In this document: positions 33,719 through 44,972 of the stretch, piece by piece
Layout: every line of letters starts with the position of its first letter
How positions within the stretch are numbered: position 1 is the stretch's first letter
Source of the DNA: Coleophoma eucalyptorum
Taxonomy: Eukaryota; Ascomycota; Leotiomycetes; Helotiales; Dermateaceae
Length of the DNA stretch: 64,000 bases
NCBI GenBank assembly: GCA_026120035.1
Contig: JALRME010000007.1
Coordinates: forward strand, 1,054,001-1,118,000
Direction of reading: 5' to 3'
Position numbers and translations under genes: made by a program
The notes under the pieces: model-generated
What the model was told of the DNA's origin: nothing
Databases searched by the model: none
What the model saw: only the letters and a program-made list of their open reading frames with translations

Positions 33719-34878
33719 GAGTTTCTTTCTTTTGTTTTTTCAAGGGGGAGGGGAGCAAGATAAAAGGTTGGGACAGGGTGGAGGACTTTTGTGATTTGTT
33801 GCATCTATTATGATTCTACGACTAATGTGTAAATTATCTGGACGGCCATATTAGACCAAGACAAAACTGGATTTGCCAATGAAGATAGCCTATGCCGACC
33901 ATATCTCCAGGAGAAATCTCAGTAGGTGCTCCTTTGCAGGACAACCAAACAAATCAAAATAACCATAACATTGAGCTCAACTCGCGCTCTACTTGCCCTT
34001 AAACACAAAGCAGAATCGCAAGCCACTTCAACCAAATGCTCTGTACCCAATAAAACATCCTGGGCAAGAGCACACCCTTCGCCTACTCGGCAAAGTCAAC
34101 AACACAAGCAAACTTGATTACAGTGCAGACCATACAAACGGATCTCTCAAGCACAGCAAACCCACTGCCAATCATCTATTCCAGTCCAGTAGAAGAGAGG
34201 GAGAGAGAGAAGACAAACATCACCACATCACGCCACCGAGACGATTCTCCAGGCTGAGCACAATTACGTGTCAGGCTGCGTGTAGAAAGTCGTTGAAGTT
34301 TGCGTATGTCGAATAGATTCAGGATTCAACCCACTCATTCGACACAGCATCTTCCTCTTGTCCTGAGGTCTCTAGAAACATTACATCTCTACTTCTTGTC
34401 TAAGAGCTGAAGATATGGCGAATTCGAGCTGAAGGAATGAGCAATAGAAAAAGTCATAGTAGTTCCATCTGGTACGAAAGATCTCTCCAAGAAGAGTAGG
34501 TTTGGGATAGGTTGCTAAGAGATAAGATCTTGCATGCTAGGATCGAAGTCGAAAGACATGAGCCAGAATGGAAAAGGAGAGGTGAAACCTGCACCTCCAT
34601 TTTAAGGAGGAATATAGAAAGTATAACGACTTCTACTGACGTAGCTAACCTTTGTATACCAAAGATATATATTTATTATACTAAAATGACCTTGAACCTA
34701 TCCCAGTCCCAATCGACAAAAATATGCTTCAAACGAACACTAAACTACCTTAACATGCAGATAATAGCAAAGGCCAATGCCCGAAAACCCTGGAAGGTCA
34801 ACGATCTAAATACATACATGCTCGCGATGATAACGATGGCATAGGCTCCAATTTAATACACAGAGGTCCTGTTTATTC
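33719..34878. other. Intergenic region between facing 3' ends
   Basis: 1.16 kb between the stop codons of the rhodopsin-domain gene and the minus-strand thioredoxin-domain gene. It is A-rich, with no convincing frame, RNA gene or repeat. Both 3' untranslated regions should lie here. Confidence 0.5.
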
Positions 34879-37443
34879 TCAGGTAGATGGCTCTCCAGAC
34901 GAAGTAAGGTTTGTCACGTTTTCTGCACCCGTTGTAGCACTAGCTAAGGATGGAGGAGGTTCGTCGGAGGCTTTATCGTCCCTAACTGGCTCCTCCCCCG
35001 ACTCCTCACGGCACGTTTGCCCTTCACAGATCATGACTCTCGGCTTTCCGTCGACTCCAAAGTCTCTCAGGAGAGAATTCCTTTCTCGTAGCCATTTAGT
35101 GTCTGGATCAACCTTAACCATTGTGGACAGCCGTCCTCGCGGCATAGCAGCATATTCGTCGATCTTTTTGCTAACTAACCCGCCTTTCTCACCAGAGCCG
35201 CTTACGACGATGCCCTTGACGCCTTTACTGCCAGCAGCACCCGCTACGATACTGGGCATAAAGGTAGCAAAGAGCCAGGGGTATTGAAGGAGTTCACTTT
35301 CGAACCCACCGATTGTCTCTTTGGCTCTCTTGGAATATGTCTCATCGCCTAGTAAACTTGCGAGTCGGTGGAGATTGGATGCACTGACGCCGTTCGTTGA
35401 GGGCTCCGCAGCATCCATACCATCTTTGAGCCGGAGAATTACATCTGGAGCTGAGGAGGCAGTGCAGAAGAAAGCGCCAGTGCCGGTATGGTCGTAGAAC
35501 TGGGTTATTTGAGACTTCTGCAAGTCGTCTGCCCACTGGAGCCAGTGCTCGTCAAAGGTGGCTTCGTATAAATCGATCAAGCCTTCAATTAAGAAAGCAT
35601 AATCATCGGCGAATGCTTTGGTGTTGCCGCGTCCCTCTCTGTAGACTCTCCAAAGAATCTTCTCCTCTGCATCGTAAAGTTCTTTCTTGATAAAGGAGGC
35701 TGCCTCGATTGCACTCTTCAAGTAAACACTCGCTCTTTCAGAATCGAAATGGTTAACATCCGCAGCTGTTCGAGCCAATCCACCAATAGCAATTCCATTC
35801 CAACCTACGACGATCTTGTCGTCCAAATCTGGCCGTACGCGCTCCTTGTCTCGGTACTCCTTCAGTTTCTGCTTGCCCTCCTTGATTATTCGAACTACTT
35901 CCTCCTCCTTCAGCCCGAATTGAGTAGCTAAAGCGCCGGGGTTGCCCAAAATTGCTAATACGTTCTGATCCAGGAATTCGTCGTGAGCATCGTTCTCAGG
36001 CTCTACGTTACCGTGCGAACTGACATTAAAGAATGCAGACAGGATCGGTTCCATCTCCTTGCCAAGGATGTTTTCGAATTCCCGCTTAGTCCAGACATAA
36101 AATGCGCCTTCTCGTTTCTCGGTGTCTCCCTTCCTATAGTAGCTATCCGCATCTTCACTAGAATAGAACCCTCCTTCTGGGTGTGCTAGCGAACTGGTCA
36201 GGTACGTGCAAAGATCAAAGACAACACCGAGCAATTCTGCGTCTCGGCAGAGTAGCCAGCCATCCAAGTAAACGTGTAAAAGCTGGGCGTTGTCGTAAAG
36301 CATCTTCTCAAAGTGAGGCAGCGACCAATCCTTCGTCACAGAGTAGCGCGCAAATCCGTTACCAATGTGATCATGAATACCACCTCTGGCCATTTTCCGC
36401 AAAGTGGTTATTGCCATATTTTCAGCAGTAAGACACTCCTCCGGCCCAACAACATCCAGAACTTCTTGAGGATACTGTCCTAGTCGAAGGAGGAAAGAAA
36501 GTTTTGACGGGGTTGGAAACTTTGGAGCATCACCAAAACCACCATGGATTTTGTCAAACGTGCTTGTAAATTTCGTATTGGCCTCCTCAAGAATCTCCAG
36601 GTCGAGGGCATCACTTCCCTCTCCAAGACGATCACTGAATGTGCCTTCTGCCGCAAATCCCTTCAGCTGCTTCAATATCTGTGCCGAATCCTGCCGACAC
36701 TTCTCCTCCTGATCCTTCCAGGCGACACTAAGTTTGTTTAGAATGGTAAGGAAATCGACTTGGTCTTCAAAGGAAGCTGTACTGCTTGACGGGCCGGGCC
36801 AATACGTCCCGCCAAAGATAGGCTCGAGCTCTGGAGTCACGAAGACATTTAATGGCCAGCCCCCCGATCCCGAAGTTGCCTGCACAAAGTTCATATAAAT
36901 CCGATCAATATCAGGACGTTCCTCGCGGTCGATTTTAATCGGAATGAAAGCTTCGTTAAGAATCGCAGCTACCTCGTCGTTCTCGAAAGATTCACGCTCC
37001 ATAACATGACACCCTTGTTCGTGTCAACACAATCCGCCGGACAAGCGTTCTGCACACTTACAATGACAGGCATGATATCCGATGCTCACAAATAGCAGCT
37101 TGTTCTCCTTTCGTGCCAAGTCTATAGCTTCATCGCCCCAGAGCTGCCACGCGACGGGGTTCGAGGCGTGCGCACGAACATATGGACTTTTGCTCTCCTT
37201 GGCTCTGTTGACTAGCTTAACCTTCTCCTTCTCCTGCTCGGGCGTCACGTTGTTGGTCAGGCCATCCTTTATAGCCTGCCCGAGCCCTCGTCCCTGAAGC
37301 TGTGCTGCCATCATGCCTGATTGCGGTGAGGAACGGCTTCTACTGTCATCCATCGTCAAGGGAATGGTGGTGCTGATAATGGCAGAGACCAAAGCTGCGG
37401 ATCCCGTTGTCCTATCCAAAGGCTGCCTGGCTTGTGGTTGCAA
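34879..37443 (-). CDS. Thioredoxin-domain protein of the SPATA20/YyaL (DUF255) family
   Basis: Two exons, complement(37062..37443) and complement(34879..37013), give 838 residues. The 48-bp intron (37014-37061) interrupts the active-site motif, and splicing restores YHACHWCHVMERESF. The N-terminal thioredoxin-like domain continues with GGWPLNVFVTPELEPIFGG. The long C-terminal part has the alpha/alpha-barrel fold of the six-hairpin glycosidase class; blocks include GGFGDAPKFPTPSKLSF and ADDYAFLIEGLIDLYEA. The family occurs in bacteria, fungi and animals; its biochemical role is not established. The last 60 residues are acidic, Ser/Thr-rich and probably disordered. The start is uncertain: ATGs at 37443, 37353 and 37311 are all in frame before the conserved SPYVRAHASNPVAW, and the longest form might carry a weak mitochondrial leader. 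Confidence 0.9.
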
Positions 37444-38641
37444 CCTCGATATTGTGCAGTAGTAGATCGGGTTATGTTTCGCTGGAGCTTTTGAGATAGT
37501 GGGGTATCTGGAAAAAGAGTGCGGGGCCTGAATAGATAGACAGAAGAAGGGATGGCAGCCGCCTGTCTCTATCGTATGAGGCCCAACCGGTGAGGCTATT
37601 CAAAGGGGGGGGGGGGGAAAGATGAGTAGGAAGTCTGAAGGATGGGAAGAAATGACCGAGTTATAAGGCTCTAAGGTATCTTTTGCAATGGTAAGACAGA
37701 TAGACAATTACTTGATTGTTATCCCTTATCGCGAATCATAAACTTGCAAATGTCTTGGCATCAACAAGAATCATGTGATCTATGTCCGCCCTCGCGGCCG
37801 CAGATGGAACTACTTGTAATGTCTTGGCAGAAGAGAGCACATTCCACTCTTTCTCCAGATCACATCCCATTCTCCAGGCTGTGATCTACCAGATCCTCCT
37901 GATGCTGTTACTTATAGACGCTACAGCCAGCTCCGCCATATCCCCACATGCACCTCGCCTGCACACAGCTGAGGCGATGCCCGTTTCACCATTGGATCAC
38001 AGTTCGTCAGACCGGACCTTAAGTCAACGACATTCACATATTATAAGAGGCTGGCACACAAGCAGGCAAACGTTCCTCATCATTCATTATCAGTGCTTTT
38101 ATTCTTTCTTCTGCTAGAACCATCCTCCCATGATGCAGTAGAACCTCGTTGAATCCCTTAGATACAGGCCAGTCCGATCCAGGCCTAGATTAACCATTTG
38201 ACGACGCCACACATAGTGCTGCTGTTGTAAAACGACCGTCTACCTGACCCGCAAGAAGCATGAAGGACATAGGGGAATAGAACCCGAAGAAATCAGAATG
38301 TAAAGACATCATCGTTAGGTTAAACTTTGTACAAGAAGCGAAGAGAATGAGTGCCATGCGAGAAGAGAAGATGCTGATACACTGCGAAAGAAATTCGTCA
38401 CCCGTCCAGAGGTGTTTTAACTAGCAAACCTTTGTAGTCGAGAAATGATGATTGTCAAAGTGGTTTGTCTTGTCCAGCCGCGATCCAGCACAATGCGACA
38501 ATTCATCTGCAAGACTCTCCACACAAACGAACGATAGTTAAGCTGCGCTCCCAGAGCTCATGAACAATGCCAACCAAGCAGCCAAGGCTAGGTGAAGAAA
38601 GGACGGATGCCACCTGAAAGAGAAAAGGATCAGGTCTACAC
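37444..38641. other. Intergenic region with poly(G) tract
   Basis: 1.2 kb holding the promoter of the SPATA20-like gene and the 3' end of the CAP gene, both on the minus strand. A run of 13 G lies at 37605-37617, about 160 bp upstream of the SPATA20-like start. A 111-codon frame at 37782-38117 is unlike known proteins. Confidence 0.5.
37605..37617 (+). repeat. Poly(G) tract, 13 bases
   Basis: Thirteen consecutive G just upstream of the SPATA20-like gene, which reads this tract as poly(C) on its coding strand. Confidence 0.88.
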
Positions 38642-39800
38642 CTAGAGTGCGACCGAGATGGAACTGCTTCCGATTGGGCGACCAACATTGTCGGCATACT
38701 CGCCGGCGACGTTTCCTGATGCATCGAGTTAGCTGAGTTCATGAATCAAGGCTGGATACATACCTTCGGGTCCGTAGTTGCAGACACCGAACCAACCCTC
38801 AAAGCCGTCGAAGATGGTTCCGGAAGCACAGAGGGTGACAGCACATCCGACAGTGTCGCTGCCCTTCCAGACAATCTGGGAGAAGTGTCCCCAGGCATCA
38901 AAGTTGGTAGTTGGGTTGGCTTCACCGTAGAAGTCCTCGAAGAGAGCGACTTCGCCATCGTACCACATGTTGGTGATCATGGCAGCCATGACAGTGCTTG
39001 CGTTGAAGTCACTAGCATCGGTAGCACCCCATGAAGCAATGTTTTGGCCGTATCCACCACCTCCAATGGTCCTGTTGAAGTTATGAGTATTACGTTCTCA
39101 GGATTGTGGGTCAAACTTACAGATCGTGCTCGTAGACGCAGCTGTCAGCAAGAGTCTTGGCATAACCAGCGATGGTGCTATCGTAAGTAGCTGCGCTGGC
39201 CGAGTGGTTGCTGCGGTGAATGTTGTGGTGGTAGGTGCAAGTAGAGTCAAAGTCGGTGGGCGAGCTTGCGGCGGCAGCGGAAGTGCTGGTAGTTGCTGCA
39301 GCAGCGCTTGTGGCGACGATGGCTTCAGCAGTGGAAGTGACTACAGGGGCAGCGGAAGTGGTTGCGACCACGACCGGAGCCTCAGACGAAGTGGTAGGGA
39401 CAACAACAGGGGCTACAGAAGAAGTGGTAGGAACAACAACTGGAGCAACAGAAGTGGAAGTAGTAACAACAACTGGGGCAATAGAACTGGTAGTAGAGAC
39501 TGTGGAGGAGGTCAGAACCAAAGACGAAGAAGTTGAGCTGCGATGAGCATGGTGGGAGTGGGAGTGGGGATAATGACCATATTGCGGAATGGCATTGACG
39601 TAGACGGTGCTAGCAACAACCACGGTGGTATCCACGACGGTGGAGGTCGTCTTTGGAGGAGGAATATCACCCTCGGTGACAGTGACCCAGACGATGTCGG
39701 TGACAGTCTCGAACCGGTATGCCTTCTTGTCGAGTTGCTTGAGGGGCGACGCAGCGGCCATGGTGGCACAGACCAATCCAAAGAGGGTTGAGGAAAGCAT
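38642..39800 (-). CDS. Secreted CAP-superfamily protein (SCP/PR-1/Pry-like)
   Basis: Exons complement(39121..39800), complement(38764..39071) and complement(38642..38715) give 353 residues. A signal peptide is clear (MLSSTLFGLVCATMAAASP). Residues 20-190 form a Val/Thr/Ser/Ala-rich linker with tandem TTSSVAPVVVP-like units, likely O-glycosylated. The CAP domain follows: HNIHRSNH, LADSCVYEHDL, GGGGYGQNIASWG, HFSQIVWKGSDTVGCAV and WFGVCNYGPEGN. Both CAP-cavity histidines are present. Yeast Pry proteins of this family bind sterols and fatty acids and are secreted; plant-pathogen members contribute to virulence. The domain is C-terminal and the protein ends shortly after it, the usual Pry arrangement. 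A frame upstream of the chosen ATG is open but reads as leader sequence. Confidence 0.92.
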
Positions 39801-41659
39801 CTTGAAGTTGAGGTGTTTTAGACCTAGCGGAGATTGGGGAATGTAGATGGATGGATAGGCTCTCGGGGAACTCTTGATGCTTTTCACCTTGGAAGAAAGC
39901 GTGGTACTTTGGACCTAAACCCGGGATTCGATCTCGTGAGATTGGGTGAGATACGGTGGTGAATTGGCAGCACTGCTGTACTTAAAGACCAGGTGAAGGC
40001 GAAGAAGGGATCTGGAGCGCGTGAAGGTGATACGAAGAATACCGTCGAGGCGAAGTCGAGAGGTAACAGCGGGCGAACACTGGAAAGAGTGACAGTGGTT
40101 CCGAGAGGGACGAGTCGCGTGGGTGATGGTAAAGGAATGTAAGTGTTGCAGAACAACAAAAGAGTGGTGGGAGAAGAACGAAGGACGCTGGTGGTGAGAG
40201 AAGGAAGAAAAGAGGCTTCGACGACGGTTGATATTTTGGAGGTTTGTACTCTGGCGGGAAATGGGGTGGTCCAGGATGGTGGCACGCTAAGAGTGGATTA
40301 GCGGGGGGGAGGGGGGTGGGAGATGGGAAGACAGGCAAGCAATGATGAGAAGGACAGACACTGAGCGGGAAAGTAAAAGTGAATGTGCGAGGACCAGGGT
40401 CATGAATGACTGGGCCCGACGGGAATCTGGGAAGGCAGAAAGAAAGAGAAAAAAAAAAACAAGAAAAAACAACAACTGGCAAATAAGATGATGACTATAA
40501 CGGGCAGATTACCTCACCTTGACGACCGCTGGGCTGAAGGGGTGCAGTGCGCAGTGCGCCGGTGGTGCACTGTACTATACGAGGAGTCCAGATTACTATG
40601 GTGCAGTCCAGATTACAGACAAGAACTGGTGGGCGCGATTAGTGTTCTGCTAAGCAAATGCTGGGTGGAGCCGGCCTGCCAACGTGAGACACAACTGGGT
40701 GCACCTTAATTTCAGCACGCTGCCGTGTAAGTGTAGTATAGTGTGTAATGTAATATAATGAAGCTGTAGAAGGCGGCGACGAAGACGGCGAAGAAGAATG
40801 GCGTTCAGGATTGCCACATCAGCAACGGCAACTGGATTTGTGCTTGGCCTTCGGGGACATGATGTTTATCTACCAACACGACATTCTTTCGACCAAGGAA
40901 ACTGGCCAACAATAATGTTGTCTATCGATTCCCACAGCAAGGAGGGATAGAACATGGCCAAGGACCACGGGCAGCCTGAGCACGAGGACATAGTCTTCGA
41001 AACACTGGGCGCACCAGGGGCGTAATGACGGAGGGTGTCGGCTGGAGGGGAGGATAGGATCTTCCATCCGCTGTGTTTCTACAGCATAGGGTTGAAGCTG
41101 GTCGCCTCGGCCATTACGCAGTGGCGGTAGGAGCGTGATCCGGCGGGTGTGAAGCAGCAGACAGAGTGACCAAGTCAGTAGGGCAATGGCAAGGGCGAGG
41201 GAAGGCAGCATTAGGGTCGCATAGAAAGGAAACGAGCAATCTGCAGCCATACCGCACCGGACAATACTTCGTACAGTGCAGTAAGAGTGGCAGAGTGGCT
41301 AATGCAGGTCACGATAGCTAATGTGCCGTTTTGCGGGGTGGCGGAAATTGAAACAAAAGGCGTGAGTTTCGGCTGGCGGTGAGGGGTGCTGATTGGTAGC
41401 ATGGGCGGCAGTACCTGCGTTTATGCTGTGTGTCTTGATGGGTGATGGGATGGTTTGGTGGCAGGCTGGGTCGGCGGGCACGCTGGTAGGCTGCAGAGGA
41501 CGTCGCTCAGGTACTAGCGAGTAAGGATGGTCAGGGGATGGATGATAGGAGTTTGGGTTTGGGTCAGGGGTTATGTAGGTACGGTAGGTCATTACCTCGC
41601 GCTCACTCTCACTACGCTCACTGTCTCTGTTTCGGTCTCTGGCTGTCTCTATCTCTATC

Positions 41660-41690
<31 letters not shown>

Positions 41691-44600
41691 TTTCTGCCCT
41701 TGTCTTTCCAACGCCAGTGCTAGTGCCCATGCCAGCGACATTGCTAGTCCCGGCGCCGTCGGTATTATATAATATGCCGATATTCTATAACCTATGTCAA
41801 TCTGTGTCTCACGGAGGTGTCCATCCGATCCCTTCCCTTCCCTCCACACTTTAGACTTGCGATGAACTTGCCAAGCCCAGCTATCAGGCATGCGAGAGGT
41901 GCCGGCGCCAACTTAATTCCTTAGAGCTGATCCGTCCCAGCATTGACTCGCGGAATGGAAGATGCTGATAGAGTCCGAAGTAGCGTACGTAGCTCCCTCC
42001 CATTATATCGACAATGCCTTTCAGTAGCCCTCGTCGCTATTGTCTTCTCTCAGGGCACCTTGCTTGCTTGCTTTCCTTGCCTCATTGTACTATTGTAAGC
42101 GGTCCACAGCCACAGCAATCCTTTCCTTGTCTATCGCTCAAACCTTTCCAAACTTAGCTCTCCCTGTTTATGGGTTTATTTTGTTTGCCATTTCCGCCAT
42201 TCGATCTAGACGCTCCTCGGCAGCTGCACGAGATCCACCGCTGATCTCCGACTTTTTCACCAGCTCCAGGGCCGCGAGCCCTACAGCGTCCGCTTCCCTG
42301 CGTCATCCCTGTGCACACACCCGCTGCCCTCAGCACGGTTTAATTTGGACGGGGGCCGGTTTCATCCAAATGACTTCAATTCAACCGCTCATTACACCAA
42401 CCATCGCAACATACATGAGCAATAAGAACCCCGACAGGGTCCAGAGCGAAACTCTCGTCAACCCTCGCTCGTCCAAGATTACCGCCTTTAATGAGCATCC
42501 ATCGGAACGCATCATCACGCACACTTGGCATCGATCGCAGAACAACACAGAGATGAGAGACAACACACCGTCGTCGACGTGCTCAGCGGGTCAATCCAGG
42601 CCAGAGGCCAATCCATCTCGGCTTCCTGCAACATCACGCAGCATCTGCCGTGAAAGGCTACCCAAGTTCCAGTGCTTTAGACCGGGAGGGAGGCGTATCA
42701 CACATCTTCCCCCCCAATCTGACTGGTCCCGTTTGTCGTGTGTTAGTTGAGTCTTGACTGATCCTGATGCTGTCTTGTCTTGCCATGATACTGGACTCGA
42801 TGGTAACCTGCCTTAAATGGCGTCCTTCAGCAGTCGAAGCGAGGTCATTTTTAAGGTCGCTGGCCGCGTTATCGGTCACGCCAAGTAAAACGAGGTTGCA
42901 TCAGCATTGTACTGCCCAGTGCTTTAACCAGCCCAGCTGAATCTGAAGCATCTCATCATAGATCCGTCTGCACTGCAGCTATCCATGGCGACGAACTCTT
43001 GGGTATCTCGAGGTTGGCCCTTCTCCCCAGATTCCATGCCCACAGCATCTTTCCGTGCAAAGTCCTTTTCTGCCTCGCTGCAACATGCCTCCATATTCAC
43101 GTCTATCAACAGCTTCCAACAAATAAGATGTCAACACGTGCGCCATTCAACGCCATTCCAGGCTTCTGTTGCGAGTAATCACGTTTGGAAGCCTGGTATA
43201 TATGGAATGTCTCGTCGCCATCCCGTCGTCACGGGAAACTGCAGCAAGATCTGCAGCACTGGATGAACATCTTTGACTGGGGTTAAGCCTCTTTTCCAAC
43301 TGTTCGCTAGTCTATGCATAGATCGTTTTCGATAGAACCACAACATCTGGTGCCTCACGGATGACTACTCGAAAGCTTGACAGCTGTTAGATGTCTGTAG
43401 ATTGGTATAACTCTTGTCTCGCCCAAGGCCTATATGGTCATTTATGACATATAGCCCTACCACAAGCATGTAGTTCATCGCCTTCCCATCCTGTCGAGTA
43501 ATTCCTGATCGTGCATGCTGCAACGGACCGGCTTGCGCAAGTGCAGCACTGCTCGACCTGCATATAGTAATCCTTTGTTTCTGACTCCTTACTACTGCGT
43601 AGATCCTGGAGCAAGTTCTCCTATCTTGCTACTCAAAGCTCCATCCCGATATCACTTCGTGCAAAAAAAATAAAACCTGCGGCAGGACACTTTGAATCTA
43701 CGAAGGTCGGGGACCGCTCCAAGGTATTGCAGAGCTACCAGTGACAATGGCGTGATATATGTTCAATTCTGCAGCCTTGATTCTTCACGTTGTCAATTTT
43801 CGTGATATGGGATGTTCCCAGTCCAAAGACGGCTTCGAACGGAGCACTTCTAACTCCGTTGTCACCAACTGGAGCACATTCCAACTCTTATCGAGTTCTA
43901 CTTTGCCGTATATCGCAATGCAGTTCACGGTCGACTAGTAATTGAAGACGAGTTGCTTTTATGGTGAGGCAGGCCAACAACATGCGGCTCATTCCGAGAA
44001 GTCTCGGAACTAAGCTGAGTATTTCCTATGCTCCTGTGTTGGAAAATGAATGAAGGCATGGTGATAAGGCTCGGGTGCAACTTTGAAGAGGCACAGTTGA
44101 TTTGTGTGAACTTTGAGAGCCTATGGATGTCCCGCTTGGCAACGTTGAGCGATGATCATGGCGATTGCTTACTCTATCTGAACACTCTTCAAGAAGCATC
44201 CCATCCATAAGGTCTTGGATTTGGTAGAACCGGATCGTGATCTCTCCAATAAGCAAGTGCCAGCAATAACACAACGTCTAGACATGAGGACACCACTTCA
44301 TTATCTTCCTCCCCGTCGGGCATTAAAGAGCGGTACATGATGGCGGGCTCCAAGGGTCACGAGCGTCATCTCGATTGTTGTATTGATGAAGTCATCCACC
44401 CTTATCACCGGGCACTTTTTGCTCTGGCCCTTACTGCGCAACGGCGCCGGTTGAGGAAAGAGATGTCGGGTCTCAATAGGCGGGGAAACCCGACCTTCTT
44501 TATCCACAAATAAGGAAGAAAATAAGGGCAAGATGATCACGATAAGACCAGCAAGGCAAGACAATCGGGATATTCCACGGTAAGGTTGAGGGACGGAATA

Positions 44601-44972
44601 GAATACGCAAGCAGACAATACAGGCCTCCCTAGTTCAAAGCCCTAAGAATTTCTAGCCTTATCGCATAGTAACTCATGAGGCCGTCGTCTAAGTGGCGAG
44701 CTTTCGATATCTGGGGTGAGGATCGACGCCTTTGACTTTAACCCCACCACGCCCTGGGGTTGACGAGGACGCCCAATGCAGCAAACAACACCAGATTCAA
44801 TGGAAAGAAGATGGCAGGGAAGAGAGGGTGCATGACGTACCATAAGAGTTGATCTAGTATATGATGATTGAAGTCGTGATCGCTCTTCAATAATCATCTC
44901 CTTGCAATATCGCTGCCGTTCAGCTAACCTGCAGCAATAGCAACAGTATCAGACCTCACCACATCTTCGACC
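39801..44972. other. 5.2-kb gene-poor, repeat-rich region
   Basis: No recognisable gene. The left part (39801-40480) is purine-rich on the plus strand and is likely the CAP promoter; the 166-codon minus-strand frame there is low-complexity. A CT microsatellite lies at 41645-41692. A 236-codon plus-strand frame at 42040-42750 begins without an ATG (its first ATG is at 42370), is rich in Ser, Arg and Pro, and matches no family I know. The right end should hold the promoter of the sugar transporter. Confidence 0.45.
41645..41692 (+). repeat. (CT)n / TCTA microsatellite
   Basis: Pyrimidine microsatellite made of TCTCTA units followed by about ten CT dinucleotides. On the minus strand it reads as alternating Arg and Glu, which explains a spurious frame at 41299-41730. 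Confidence 0.9.

Noticed and set aside
39982..40482. 166-codon minus-strand frame upstream of the CAP gene
   Set aside because: Dominated by Pro, Ser, Phe and Leu from a pyrimidine-rich strand, with a second open frame in parallel; it looks like promoter or leader sequence.
41299..41730. 143-codon minus-strand frame with Arg/Glu runs
   Set aside because: The Arg/Glu part is the CT microsatellite; no homology or splice context supports it.
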